From assembly GCF_030689685.1 (NCBI RefSeq), contig NZ_JAUYEY010000031.1, forward strand, positions 62,001 through 126,000: a stretch of 64,000 nucleotides of DNA, written 5' to 3'. Every line of letters starts with the position of its first letter. Within the stretch, counting starts at the first letter, position 1. The stretch is from Polaromonas sp. (GTDB lineage: Bacteria > Pseudomonadota > Gammaproteobacteria > Burkholderiales > Burkholderiaceae_C). A model generated the notes under the pieces. The model was not told the DNA's origin. It worked only from the letters and a program-made list of their open reading frames with translations, and searched no databases. Positions 50,046 through 60,669 of this stretch are shown one piece after another. A program made the position numbers and the translations under genes.

Positions 50046-50822
50046 ATGAGGGGACAGGTTCGGCTGGCCATCGCGGGCAGCATCGCGCGCGTCACCCTGT
50101 CCCATCCCGGCAAGCTCAACGCCATGTCGCGTGTGATGTGGCGTGAGCTTCGCGAGGTGTTTGAGTGCATCCAGCAGGACGCTGCCTTGCGCTGCGTGGT
50201 GCTGGCGGGAGAGGGCGGCAACTTCTGCGCCGGCGGCGACATTTCGGAGTACGCCGATTTTCGTTTTGAGGAAGCAAGCCTGCGCCACTTTCATGATGAG
50301 CTGGTTTGGGGCGGCCTGCAGGCCGTGCTGGACTGCGATGTCCCCATCGTGGCGCAGATCGAGGGCGCCTGTTTGGGGGCGGGCCTGGAGATCGCGAGTT
50401 GCTGCGACCTGCGGCTGGCCGGTGCCTCGGCCAGGTTCGGCGCGCCGATAGCGAAGCTGGGCTTTCCGATGGCGCCGCGCGAGATGGCGCTGGTGATGTG
50501 CGCGGCTGGTGAGTTGAGCGCGCGCGAGATGCTGCTGGCTGCGGCGGTGCTGGACGCAGCCACGGCGACGCAGCGGGGCTTTCTCAACCGCGTGTTGTCA
50601 GACCATGAGGTGGTGACCGAGGCCGTAGCGACGGCTGAGCGTATGTGTCGCCTCGCGCCGCAGGCTGCACGCTTAAATAAACAGTCTTTTTGGGCTCTGG
50701 CCCATATCCAGCTTGCCCAAGCAGCTACTGATTTAATAGCAGATGCATACCGTTACGCGGCTTCCACTGAACACCGTGAAGGTGTGATGGCCTTTGTCGA
50801 AAAACGCCTACCGCAATTCTGA
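50046..50822 (+). CDS. enoyl-CoA hydratase/isomerase family protein
   Basis: HPGKLNAMSRVMWRELREVFE; VLAGEGGNFCAGGDISEY. Confidence 0.9.
   Translation: MRGQVRLAIAGSIARVTLSHPGKLNAMSRVMWRELREVFECIQQDAALRCVVLAGEGGNFCAGGDISEYADFRFEEASLRHFHDELVWGGLQAVLDCDVPIVAQIEGACLGAGLEIASCCDLRLAGASARFGAPIAKLGFPMAPREMALVMCAAGELSAREMLLAAAVLDAATATQRGFLNRVLSDHEVVTEAVATAERMCRLAPQAARLNKQSFWALAHIQLAQAATDLIADAYRYAASTEHREGVMAFVEKRLPQF
50684..50750 (+). repeat. dispersed palindromic repeat (family A), in-frame copy inside enoyl-CoA hydratase gene
   Basis: TTTTTGGGCTCTGGCCCATATCCAGCTTGCCCAAGCAGCTACTGATTTAATAGC. Confidence 0.8.
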
Positions 50823-50867
50823 GACCTTGCCTGTCCTTTTTTTTTTCGATTTCCAGATGAACCAGCT

Positions 50868-52388
50868 ATGAAAAATAACAACCTGTTCGCTGCCATGCGC
50901 GCGGCCTTTCCCGAGGATCTCGACGCGATTGCGGTCGAGACCGACAACGGCCTCTATTACTCATGGCGCGACCTGGAGCGCGGCACGGCCATGCTGGCCA
51001 ACTTGCTGAAGTCGCTGCAGTTGCCTGAAGGCGCGCGCATCGCGGTGCAGGTTGAAAAATCGGTCGAGGCCATGATGCTGTATCTGGCCACCCTGCGCGC
51101 CGGCTATGTGTTTTTGCCGCTCAATACCGCCTACCAAAGCGCCGAGATGGCGTACTTCATCGCCAACGCTGAACCCTCGGTGGTGGTGTGTGGCCGCAAA
51201 AATTTTGGCTGGGTCAGCAAGATCGCGTTCCAGCAGGGCACCTACAACGTCTTCAGCCTGGATGACAACCGCATCGGCTCGCTGCTGGACCGCGCCGCGC
51301 AATGCAGCGACAGGCACGAGGTGGTGCCGCGCAAGGCCGACGACCTGGCGGCGATTTTGTACACCAGCGGCACCACCGGACGCAGCAAGGGCGCCATGCT
51401 GTCGCACCGCAACCTGGCTGACAACGCGCAGGTGCTCAAGGACTACTGGGGCTGGAAGACGGGCGACGTGCTGCTCCATGCGCTGCCGATTTTTCATGTG
51501 CACGGCCTGTTCGTCGCCATCCACGGCGCGCTGATCAACGGCAGCAAAATGATCTGGCTGTCGAAGTTTGATCCGAAGCTCGTGGTCGAGAAGCTGCCAG
51601 AGGCCACGGTGTTCATGGGCGTGCCCACGCTGTACGTGCGCCTGCTGGCCGAGCCGGGGCTCACGCGTGAGGCCTGCCGCACTATGCGCCTGTTCGTCGC
51701 CGGGTCGGCGCCGCTGCTGATCGAAACCTTCAGGGCCTGGCAGGAGCGCACCGGCCACACGATTCTCGAGCGTTACGGCATGAGTGAGACCGCCATGCTG
51801 ACCTCCAACCCCTATGAGGGCGAGCGCCGTGGCGGCACCGTCGGTTTTGCGCTGCCGGGCGTGAGCCTGCGGGTGCAGGGCGATGGTGGCCAGACCCTGC
51901 CGGCCGGCGAGGTCGGCGGCATCGAGGTCAAGGGCCCCAACGTGTTCCAGGGCTACTGGCGCATGCCGGAAAAGACCAAGGAAGAGTTCACCGCCGATGG
52001 TTTCTTCAAGACCGGAGACGTCGGAAAAATCGACGAGCGCGGCTACATCCACATCGTCGGGCGCAGCAAGGACCTGATCATCAGCGGCGGCTACAACGTC
52101 TACCCGGCCGAGATCGAGGGCTACATCAACGACATGCCGGGCGTGGCCGAAAGTGCAGTGGTCGGCGTGCCGCACCCCGACTTTGGCGAGGTCGGCGTGG
52201 CCATCGTGATCGCCAAACCCGGCAGCACGCTCGACGGCGACGCCATCATCGCCGCGCTGAAATCGGGCCTGGCCAACTTCAAGATTCCCAAGCGCTGTTT
52301 TGTGGTGACCGAACTGCCGCGCAACACCATGGGCAAGGTGCAGAAGAATTTGCTGCGCGAGCAGCACAAGGCGCTATTTGCAGGCTGA
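50868..52388 (+). CDS. matB: malonyl-CoA synthetase (MatB-like AMP-binding ligase)
   Basis: YTSGTTGRSKGAMLSHRNL; LPIFHVHGLFVAIHGALINGS; LERYGMSETAMLTSNPYEGERRGGTVGFALPGV. Confidence 0.9.
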   Translation: MKNNNLFAAMRAAFPEDLDAIAVETDNGLYYSWRDLERGTAMLANLLKSLQLPEGARIAVQVEKSVEAMMLYLATLRAGYVFLPLNTAYQSAEMAYFIANAEPSVVVCGRKNFGWVSKIAFQQGTYNVFSLDDNRIGSLLDRAAQCSDRHEVVPRKADDLAAILYTSGTTGRSKGAMLSHRNLADNAQVLKDYWGWKTGDVLLHALPIFHVHGLFVAIHGALINGSKMIWLSKFDPKLVVEKLPEATVFMGVPTLYVRLLAEPGLTREACRTMRLFVAGSAPLLIETFRAWQERTGHTILERYGMSETAMLTSNPYEGERRGGTVGFALPGVSLRVQGDGGQTLPAGEVGGIEVKGPNVFQGYWRMPEKTKEEFTADGFFKTGDVGKIDERGYIHIVGRSKDLIISGGYNVYPAEIEGYINDMPGVAESAVVGVPHPDFGEVGVAIVIAKPGSTLDGDAIIAALKSGLANFKIPKRCFVVTELPRNTMGKVQKNLLREQHKALFAG

Positions 52389-53318
52389 AGGAGGGGCTTG
52401 ATTTTTCGCGCGTTCCGGCAGTGTGGCCAGCATCACGCCGGCCAGCGCCAGCGCAAAAGCCGCCAGTTGCGCCGCGCCCATGGGCTCACCGAGCACGAAC
52501 ACACCGACCAGCGCGGCGCTGATGGGCAGCATCACAGTGAAGACACCTGCCCGGCTGGCCGGCACACCCTTCAGGCCGGTCATCCACAACCACACCGTCC
52601 AGACACTGGCAGCGAGCGCATAAAACACCAGCAGCAGCCAGCTTGTCGGCGCCACTGCCGCAAAGTCAAAACCCCAGGCCAGCCACAGGCCCATGGGGGT
52701 GACCAGCACAAAGCCCCAGAGATTGATCAAGGCCGTGATGCGTTTGGCGCCCAGCGCACCAGTGAGCTTTTTGCCGATCACCGCATAGGCCGCTTCACAA
52801 AATACCGCGCCCAGCAGCAGCAAATTGCCCAGCCAGGCGGTTTTTGAAGCCAAATCAGCCTCCAGCCCATACGGAACGGGCGCAAGCAGCTCTGTTTTTG
52901 ATAGCGAAACGAGTGCGATGCCGAGCACCGCGCAGGCCACCGCCAGCCACACACGCGGGCTGATACGCTCGCGCAGGAACAGCCAGCTCAGCACCGCCAC
53001 CACCGCAGGAATCGCCGCCATGATGACGCCGGCGGCCACCGCGCTGGACAGGCTGACGCCATACAACATGCAGATCGAAAACAGGAAGTTGCCGAGAAAG
53101 GATTCCAGGAACACCAGTTGCCGCGTCTGGCGCGTCATCGGCGCTTCGCCGGCGGGTTTTTTCAGCCAGTGCAGCATGGCCGCGCCGCCGATGCCGAAAC
53201 GCAGCCAGGCCAGCAGGAAGACCGGGAAGATCGCCACCAGCGGTTTGGACAGCGCCACGTAGCTGCCGACCAGCGACATGCTGAGCGCAAGGCAGGCGTA
53301 GGCCAGAATGCGGTTCAT
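52374..53318 (-). CDS. DMT family (EamA) transporter
   Basis: Ten-TM EamA-like protein; FPVFLLAWLRFGIGG; LWMTGLKGVPASRAGVFTVMLPISAALVGVFVLGEPM. Confidence 0.9.
   Translation of the reverse strand: MNRILAYACLALSMSLVGSYVALSKPLVAIFPVFLLAWLRFGIGGAAMLHWLKKPAGEAPMTRQTRQLVFLESFLGNFLFSICMLYGVSLSSAVAAGVIMAAIPAVVAVLSWLFLRERISPRVWLAVACAVLGIALVSLSKTELLAPVPYGLEADLASKTAWLGNLLLLGAVFCEAAYAVIGKKLTGALGAKRITALINLWGFVLVTPMGLWLAWGFDFAAVAPTSWLLLVFYALAASVWTVWLWMTGLKGVPASRAGVFTVMLPISAALVGVFVLGEPMGAAQLAAFALALAGVMLATLPERAKNQAPPSACK
52848..52910 (+). repeat. dispersed palindromic repeat (family A), in-frame copy inside DMT transporter gene
   Basis: CAAATCAGCCTCCAGCCCATACGGAACGGGCGCAAGCAGCTCTGTTTTTGATAGC. Confidence 0.85.
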
Positions 53319-53409
53319 TAAAACGGGGGTTCTTTCTAGAGGTGATGCGGCGCTGCTGCCGGGGCTGCAACAATGAGCGGAAATCATGCCTTAATTCCGG
53401 ACCTGAACG

Positions 53410-53820
53410 ATGACTGCTCCCGCCACCCGGCACGTTTTTGTCTACGGTACCTTGCGCTGCGGGGAGGTGCGCGACATCACGCGCCTGTGCCCGGCGCGGC
53501 AGTTCATCGGCATGGGCAGCGTGGCCGGCGTGCTCTACGACCTCGGCCCGTATCCCGGCCTGCGGCTGGGTGGCGCGGGCAGGGTGACCGGCGAGGTCTA
53601 TGCCATCCCTGCTGAACTGGAGCGTCTGCTCGACGAGATCGAGGAAATCTGGCCACAGCAGACCGGCGAGTACAGCAAGCGCGAGGTGACGGTGCAGATG
53701 GACGGCGTGCCGGCCGCTGCCGGGCCGGTTTGCCTGGTCTACGAAATCAATGCTTCACTTCTGGCCGGCTGCCCGGTCATCACCAGTGGCGATTGGCGCC
53801 TCCACAGGCTGGCCTCCTGA
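53410..53820 (+). CDS. gamma-glutamylcyclotransferase (AIG2-like) family protein
   Basis: VFVYGTLRCGEVRDITRLCPARQFIGMGSVAGVLYDLG. Confidence 0.9.
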   Translation: MTAPATRHVFVYGTLRCGEVRDITRLCPARQFIGMGSVAGVLYDLGPYPGLRLGGAGRVTGEVYAIPAELERLLDEIEEIWPQQTGEYSKREVTVQMDGVPAAAGPVCLVYEINASLLAGCPVITSGDWRLHRLAS

Positions 53821-54047
53821 GTTTCAGGCGCCCGGCCGTGTGTTCGGCGGGCGATTTCCGCAGAACACCTTCATGCTTGGCGACCAGCACGGCGGGAAGC
53901 GGGGCATATTTCATGATCCGGGAAAATAATTCCATATCGTGAGATGCAAAAATGTTGCAGTGCGCCAAAATTTCTCAATGCAAGAAAATAACTTCCGTAT
54001 TGCAAAATTTTCTTCAAAGACTGTTGATTTCATTGGGAAAGTTTTTT

Positions 54048-54061
54048 GTCTTATATAAGAC
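54048..54061. promoter_or_regulatory. palindromic operator candidate GTCTTATATAAGAC upstream of aceA
   Basis: Perfect 14-bp dyad. Confidence 0.6.
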
Positions 54062-54075
54062 ATAAGAGCTTCACA

Positions 54076-54093
54076 AAGTCTTGTAGAAGACTT
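54076..54093. promoter_or_regulatory. second operator candidate AAGTCTT-GTAG-AAGACTT upstream of aceA
   Basis: Perfect 7-bp arms sharing the GTCTT-N4-AAGAC core, centre 30 bp from the first. Confidence 0.6.
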
Positions 54094-54181
54094 AAAGTGG
54101 AGTCCAGAACAAACAACACGGCCTTCAAACAAGTGCAGCGCGGTTTGTCCCCTTTTTCCTTTCAACCTCTGGAGTGACCCC

Positions 54182-55501
54182 ATGCCACAGACCCTCACCG
54201 AACAACTGAGCCGCGAACAACAAATTGCCGCCCTCGAAAAAGACTGGACGACCAACCCCCGCTGGAAGGGCATCAAGCGCGGCTACAGCGCCGCCGACGT
54301 CGTGCGCCTGCGTGGCTCCTTCCCGATTGAGCACACGCTGGCGCGCCGCGGTGCAGAAAAACTGTGGAACATCCTGCACAGCGAGCCCTACGTCAACTGC
54401 CTGGGTGCGCTGACAGGCGGCCAGGCCATGCAACAGGTCAAGGCTGGCGTCAAGGCCATCTACCTGTCGGGCTGGCAAGTCGCCGCCGACAACAACACTT
54501 ACTCCAACATGTACCCCGACCAGTCGCTGTACCCGGTGGACTCGGTGCCCAAGGTTGTCGAAACCATCAACAACACCTTCCGCCGTGCCGACGAAATCCA
54601 GCACTCCAAAGGCATCGACGCTGGCGACAAGGGTTACATCGACTACTTCGCGCCTATCGTGGCCGATGCTGAAGCCGGTTTCGGCGGCGTGCTCAATGCT
54701 TTTGAACTGATGAAAGCCATGATCAAGTCGGGCGCCGGTGGCGTGCACTGGGAAGACCAATTGGCTTCGGTCAAGAAATGCGGTCACATGGGCGGCAAGG
54801 TGCTGCTCCCAACCCGCGAGTCCTGCCAGAAACTGATCGCTGCCCGCATGGCTGCCGACGTTTGCGGCGTGCCCACACTTGTTATCGCCCGTACCGACGC
54901 TGAAGCCGCCGACCTGCTGACCTCCGACTATGACGAGATCGACAAGCCTTTCCTGACTGGCGAGCGCACGGCCGAAGGTTTTTACAAGACCCGCAAAGGC
55001 CTGGACCAAGCCGTGTCACGCGCCAATGCCTATGCACATTACGCCGACCTGGTGTGGTGCGAGACCGGCACGCCCGATCTGGATTTTGCCAAGCAGTTTG
55101 CCGATGCCGTGCACAAGGTGCACCCCGGCAAGATGCTGGCCTACAACTGCTCGCCATCGTTCAACTGGAAGAAAAACCTGGACGACGCGACCATCGCCAA
55201 GTTCCAGCGCGAGCTCGGCGCCATGGGTTACAAGTACCAGTTCATCACGCTCGCCGGTATTCACTCCATGTGGTACAACATGTATGACCTGTCGCAAGAC
55301 TACGTCAAGCGCGGCATGACGGCCTACATCGAGAAGGTGCAGGAGCCCGAATTCGCAGCCCGTGACCGCGGCTACACCTTTGTGTCGCACCAGCAGGAAG
55401 TCGGCACCGGTTACTTCGACGAAGTCACCACCGCCATCCAGGGCGGCAAGTCCAGCGTGACCGCGCTGACCGGCTCGACTGAAGAAGAGCAGTTCCACTG
55501 A
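54182..55501 (+). CDS. aceA: isocitrate lyase
   Basis: [16 protein letters not shown] signature; [12 protein letters not shown]. Confidence 0.97.
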   Translation: MPQTLTEQLSREQQIAALEKDWTTNPRWKGIKRGYSAADVVRLRGSFPIEHTLARRGAEKLWNILHSEPYVNCLGALTGGQAMQQVKAGVKAIYLSGWQVAADNNTYSNMYPDQSLYPVDSVPKVVETINNTFRRADEIQHSKGIDAGDKGYIDYFAPIVADAEAGFGGVLNAFELMKAMIKSGAGGVHWEDQLASVKKCGHMGGKVLLPTRESCQKLIAARMAADVCGVPTLVIARTDAEAADLLTSDYDEIDKPFLTGERTAEGFYKTRKGLDQAVSRANAYAHYADLVWCETGTPDLDFAKQFADAVHKVHPGKMLAYNCSPSFNWKKNLDDATIAKFQRELGAMGYKYQFITLAGIHSMWYNMYDLSQDYVKRGMTAYIEKVQEPEFAARDRGYTFVSHQQEVGTGYFDEVTTAIQGGKSSVTALTGSTEEEQFH

Positions 55502-55541
55502 GCTGACATGCTCTCATCGCGGTCGCCTGCGGGCGGTCGTG

Positions 55542-55578
55542 GCCCGGCCCACGCTACACGCGTCGGCCGGGCTTTTTT
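55542..55578 (+). terminator. intrinsic terminator after aceA
   Basis: GCCCGGCC-cacgctacacgcgtc-GGCCGGGCTTTTTT. Confidence 0.85.
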
Positions 55579-55686
55579 CTGGCGCTTGCGATTGGCGGAC
55601 ACGGTCCCCCTGCCAGGAATCCAAAGCTGCCGTAAAATAGGGCCATGCAATCAATCAAGCTGGAAACAGGAAGGATAGTTCGGGTT

Positions 55687-55770
55687 ATGACACCGCGAAC
55701 TACGACCACGCCTCCGGTTTGGAGTCATCCAGGGCGCTTGCCGCATCCCCCGATGATTAGTAGCTACTGA
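55687..55770 (+). CDS. putative Thr-rich leader peptide (MTPRTTTTPPVWSHPGRLPHPPMISSY) of thrS
   Basis: ATG ACA CCG CGA ACT ACG ACC ACG ... TGA; AGGAAGGA upstream; followed by terminator 33 bp later. Confidence 0.6.
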   Translation: MTPRTTTTPPVWSHPGRLPHPPMISSY

Positions 55771-55790
55771 ATAGATAGCAAACCTCCATT
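55757..55790 (-). repeat. partial dispersed palindromic repeat (family A) in thrS leader
   Basis: AGTAGCTACTGAATAGATAGCAAACC resembles the palindromic half of the copy at 3694. Confidence 0.6.
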
Positions 55791-55802
55791 CCTCAGCATC
55801 TC

Positions 55803-55829
55803 AAAGCGCGGCATTCACCGCGCTTTTTT
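55803..55829 (+). terminator. intrinsic terminator/attenuator in the thrS 5' leader
   Basis: AAAGCGCGG-cattca-CCGCGCTTT-TTT, 29 bp upstream of thrS. Confidence 0.8.
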
Positions 55830-55857
55830 ATTTCCGAATCTCTGAGTCCCACCACCA

Positions 55858-57764
<1,907 letters not shown>

Positions 57765-57780
57765 TTGTTGACTTGTTTGT

Positions 57781-57841
57781 GAGTCAAATCAGCTATTCGT
57801 CCTTGCTGGACGGGCGCAGGCCGCTATAGCTTTTATAGCAA
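57781..57841 (+). repeat. dispersed palindromic repeat (family A), copy between thrS and infC
   Basis: TCCTTGCTGGACGGGCGCAGGCCGCTATAGCTTTTATAGC. Confidence 0.75.
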
Positions 57842-57860
57842 TGTTTACAGGATTAAAACC

Positions 57861-58469
57861 ATCGCTACTGAATTTCGTGACCGCCGTCACCGTGAAGAAC
57901 GCAAGCACCGCTTGAACCGTGAAATCATGGCCCCTGAGGTACGCCTGACAGGGCCCGACAATGAGCCTTTGGGCGTTGTCAGCATCATGGAAGCCTTGCG
58001 CCTGGCAGGTGAGGCGGACGTTGATCTTGTTGAAATCTCCCCCACAGCGGTTCCGCCAGTGTGCCGGTTGATGGATTACGGCAAGTTCAAATACGCCGAG
58101 CAGAAAAAAGCGGCCGAAGCGAAGTCCAAGCAGAAGGTCATCGAGGTCAAGGAAATCAAGTTCCGGCCCGGTACCGACGATGGTGACTACAACATCAAGT
58201 TGCGCAACATCAAGCGCTTCTTGGAAGAGGGCGATAAATGCAAGATCACCTTGCGTTTTCGCGGTCGCGAGATCACGCATCAGGAATTGGGCCTGGCCCT
58301 GCTGGCGCGTATCCGCGACGAGTTGGCTGATTTGATTGTGGTGGAGCAGTTTCCCAAGCTCGAAGGCCGGCAGATGGTCATGATGATCGCGCCGGGCAAG
58401 AAGAAGGTGGCTGCCAAGCCCGCAGCGGTGCCCGCGGAAGCGGCACCGGTTGCATCGACAAACGCCTGA
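57861..58469 (+). CDS. infC: translation initiation factor IF-3 (probable ATC start)
   Basis: [41 protein letters not shown] is in frame upstream of the first ATG at 57912; AGGA upstream of ATC. Confidence 0.88.
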   Translation: MATEFRDRRHREERKHRLNREIMAPEVRLTGPDNEPLGVVSIMEALRLAGEADVDLVEISPTAVPPVCRLMDYGKFKYAEQKKAAEAKSKQKVIEVKEIKFRPGTDDGDYNIKLRNIKRFLEEGDKCKITLRFRGREITHQELGLALLARIRDELADLIVVEQFPKLEGRQMVMMIAPGKKKVAAKPAAVPAEAAPVASTNA

Positions 58470-58703
58470 GGGCGTTGTCGCGGAAAAGGATTTGAGCCTG
58501 CAGGTGTGGTTACCGGCAGGTTCTTGAGGGGGATGCGAAAGCATGTCCCGCGAAGGCAGGTCACACTGCTTTCCAAACGTGGTGATGTGAAAATCGCCAC
58601 GACAAGTGGAAGAGTTAAAAACTCGCCACACAAGTGGCTCGGGGCCATCAAGTCTGCGTAAGGTTCGCAGCGCCTCACGAGCACAAATGAAAAGGAGCAT
58701 TTA
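58470..58703 (+). promoter_or_regulatory. structured rpmI-rplT leader candidate
   Basis: 234-bp spacer with perfect stem CGTGGTGAT-gtgaaa-ATCGCCACG (58578-58601). Confidence 0.45.
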
Positions 58704-58907
58704 ATGCCCAAAATGAAGACCAAAAGCGGCGCCAAAAAGCGTTTCCGCGTTCGTCCTGGTGGCACCGTCAAGCGCGGCCAAGCCTTCAAACGTCACATCC
58801 TGACCAAGAAGACCACCAAAAACAAACGTCACTTGCGTGGTTCAGTTGCTGTTCATGAGACCAATATGGGTCACATGGCACAGATGCTGCCCGGCATGGG
58901 CATTTAA
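58704..58907 (+). CDS. rpmI: 50S ribosomal protein L35
   Basis: [42 protein letters not shown]. Confidence 0.97.
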   Translation: MPKMKTKSGAKKRFRVRPGGTVKRGQAFKRHILTKKTTKNKRHLRGSVAVHETNMGHMAQMLPGMGI

Positions 58908-58931
58908 TAACGACGAACAAGGAGTACTCAC

Positions 58932-59291
58932 ATGCCTCGCGTCAAACGTGGTGTAACGGCTCGCGCCCGCCACAAAAAAGTTCTCGCCCTTGCAAAAGGT
59001 TTCCGCGGCCGCCGCGGCAATGTCTTCAGGATCGCCAAAGAAGCGGTGATGAAGGCCGGGCAATATGCCTACCGTGACCGCCGCACCAAAAAGCGCGTGT
59101 TCCGCCGTCTCTGGATTGCGCGTATCAACGCCGCAAGCCGTTCGTTCGGCATGACCTACAGCCAGTTTGCCAATGGCCTGAAGAAAGCCGGTATCGAGAT
59201 CGACCGCAAGGTTCTGTCCGACATGGCGATCCATGACAGTGCCGCTTTTGGTGCCATCGTGGACCAGGTCAGGGCCAAGCTTGCTGCTTGA
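58932..59291 (+). CDS. rplT: 50S ribosomal protein L20
   Basis: [51 protein letters not shown]. Confidence 0.98.
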   Translation: MPRVKRGVTARARHKKVLALAKGFRGRRGNVFRIAKEAVMKAGQYAYRDRRTKKRVFRRLWIARINAASRSFGMTYSQFANGLKKAGIEIDRKVLSDMAIHDSAAFGAIVDQVRAKLAA

Positions 59292-59300
59292 TTTTTTGAG

Positions 59301-59362
59301 GGCTAGCCAGCTATTGAATTGATAGCTGCTAGCGCACAAAAGACGAGGGCTGGAGCTTGAAA
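59301..59362 (-). repeat. dispersed palindromic repeat (family A), copy between rplT and pheS
   Basis: Reverse complement AAGCTCCAGCCCTCGTCTTTTGTGCGCTAGCAGCTATCAATTCAATAGC. Confidence 0.85.
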
Positions 59363-59387
59363 AGGCTCTGGCCCTTTTTTTCGATTG

Positions 59388-59465
59388 AACAAGGAGGTCA
59401 AAGAGATCAAAGAACAATTCGAGGTGAATTTTTTCAGCCTCCTTTATCTCTTTGATCTCCTTGTT
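59388..59465. repeat. inverted array of 9-nt periodic purine repeats upstream of pheS
   Basis: AACAAGGAGGTCAAAGAGATCAAAG...CTTTATCTCTTTGATCTCCTTGTT. Confidence 0.75.
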
Positions 59466-59482
59466 AAATAGGTTTTTGCACC

Positions 59483-60535
59483 ATGACCGATTTAGATTCC
59501 ATTGTTGAAGACGCTGGTGCCGCTTTTTCTGTAGCCATCACACCGGCCGATCTGGAAAATGCCAAGGCGCAGTTTCTGGGCAAGTCTGGCCGCATCACGG
59601 AGTTGATGAAGGGTCTGGCGGCCCTCCCGGTGGAAGAAAAAAAGTCCCGCGGCGCCGCCATCAACCAGGCCAAGCAAGGCGTTGAAGCCGCACTGACCGT
59701 GCGCCGTCAGGCACTTGCTGATGCCGAACTGCAGTTGCAGCTCAAGGCCGAGGCCCTCGATGTGAGCCTGCCCGGCCGCCAGCGGCCCCAAGGTGGCCTG
59801 CACCCGGTGTCGCTGACCCTGGAGCGCATTGAGGCCATCTTCGGCTCCATGGGTTTTGATGTCGCGCAAGGCCCGGAGATCGAAACCGACTGGTTCAACT
59901 TCACCGCGCTGAACACGCCCGAGGACCATCCGGCGCGTTCCATGCACGACACCTTTTATGTCGAGGGCGGTACCGACACCGCTCCCAACCTGCTGCGTAC
60001 CCACACGAGCCCGATGCAGATCCGCTATGCGGTGCAACATGTCAAGAAGCACCGCGCACTGATTGATGCCGGTGGTGCGATGCCGGAGATCCGGGTGATC
60101 GCGCCTGGCCGCACCTACCGCGTCGACAGCGATGCCACGCATTCGCCGATGTTCCACCAGTGCGAAGGCCTGTGGATAGGCGAAAACGTCAGCTTCAAGG
60201 ACCTGAAGGTCGTCTTCACTGACTTCTGCCGGACGTTTTTCGAATCCGATGACCTGGTGTTGCGCTTTCGCCCCAGCTTTTTCCCGTTCACCGAGCCCAG
60301 CGCAGAGATTGATATCCAGTTCCAGGCCGGTCCACCGGCCGGCCGCTGGCTGGAAGTGGCCGGCTCCGGTCAGGTGCACCCGAACGTGGTCCGCAACATG
60401 GGCCTGGACCCGGAGAAGTACATCGGTTTTGCCTTCGGCATGGGGCCGGACCGGCTGACCATGCTGCGTTATGGCGTCAATGACCTGCGTCTGTTTTTTG
60501 ACGGCGATATCCGCTTTTTATCGCAATTTCAATAA
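59483..60535 (+). CDS. pheS: phenylalanine--tRNA ligase alpha subunit
   Basis: [46 protein letters not shown]. Confidence 0.97.
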   Translation: MTDLDSIVEDAGAAFSVAITPADLENAKAQFLGKSGRITELMKGLAALPVEEKKSRGAAINQAKQGVEAALTVRRQALADAELQLQLKAEALDVSLPGRQRPQGGLHPVSLTLERIEAIFGSMGFDVAQGPEIETDWFNFTALNTPEDHPARSMHDTFYVEGGTDTAPNLLRTHTSPMQIRYAVQHVKKHRALIDAGGAMPEIRVIAPGRTYRVDSDATHSPMFHQCEGLWIGENVSFKDLKVVFTDFCRTFFESDDLVLRFRPSFFPFTEPSAEIDIQFQAGPPAGRWLEVAGSGQVHPNVVRNMGLDPEKYIGFAFGMGPDRLTMLRYGVNDLRLFFDGDIRFLSQFQ

Positions 60536-60552
60536 ATTGGAATTGAAGAATT

Positions 60553-60644
60553 TGAACAAAGAGATCAAAGAGGAAAGGAGGAAAAACCAATGGAATCTTC
60601 CTCCTTCATCGCCTTCAACTCCTTGACCTCCTTGACCTCCTTGT
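60553..60644. repeat. inverted array of 9-nt periodic purine repeats between pheS and pheT
   Basis: GAACAAAGAGATCAAAGAGGAAAGGAGG...CTCCTTGACCTCCTTGACCTCCTTG. Confidence 0.7.
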
Positions 60645-60669
60645 GGCATTAAATGGTATTTGACTCATC

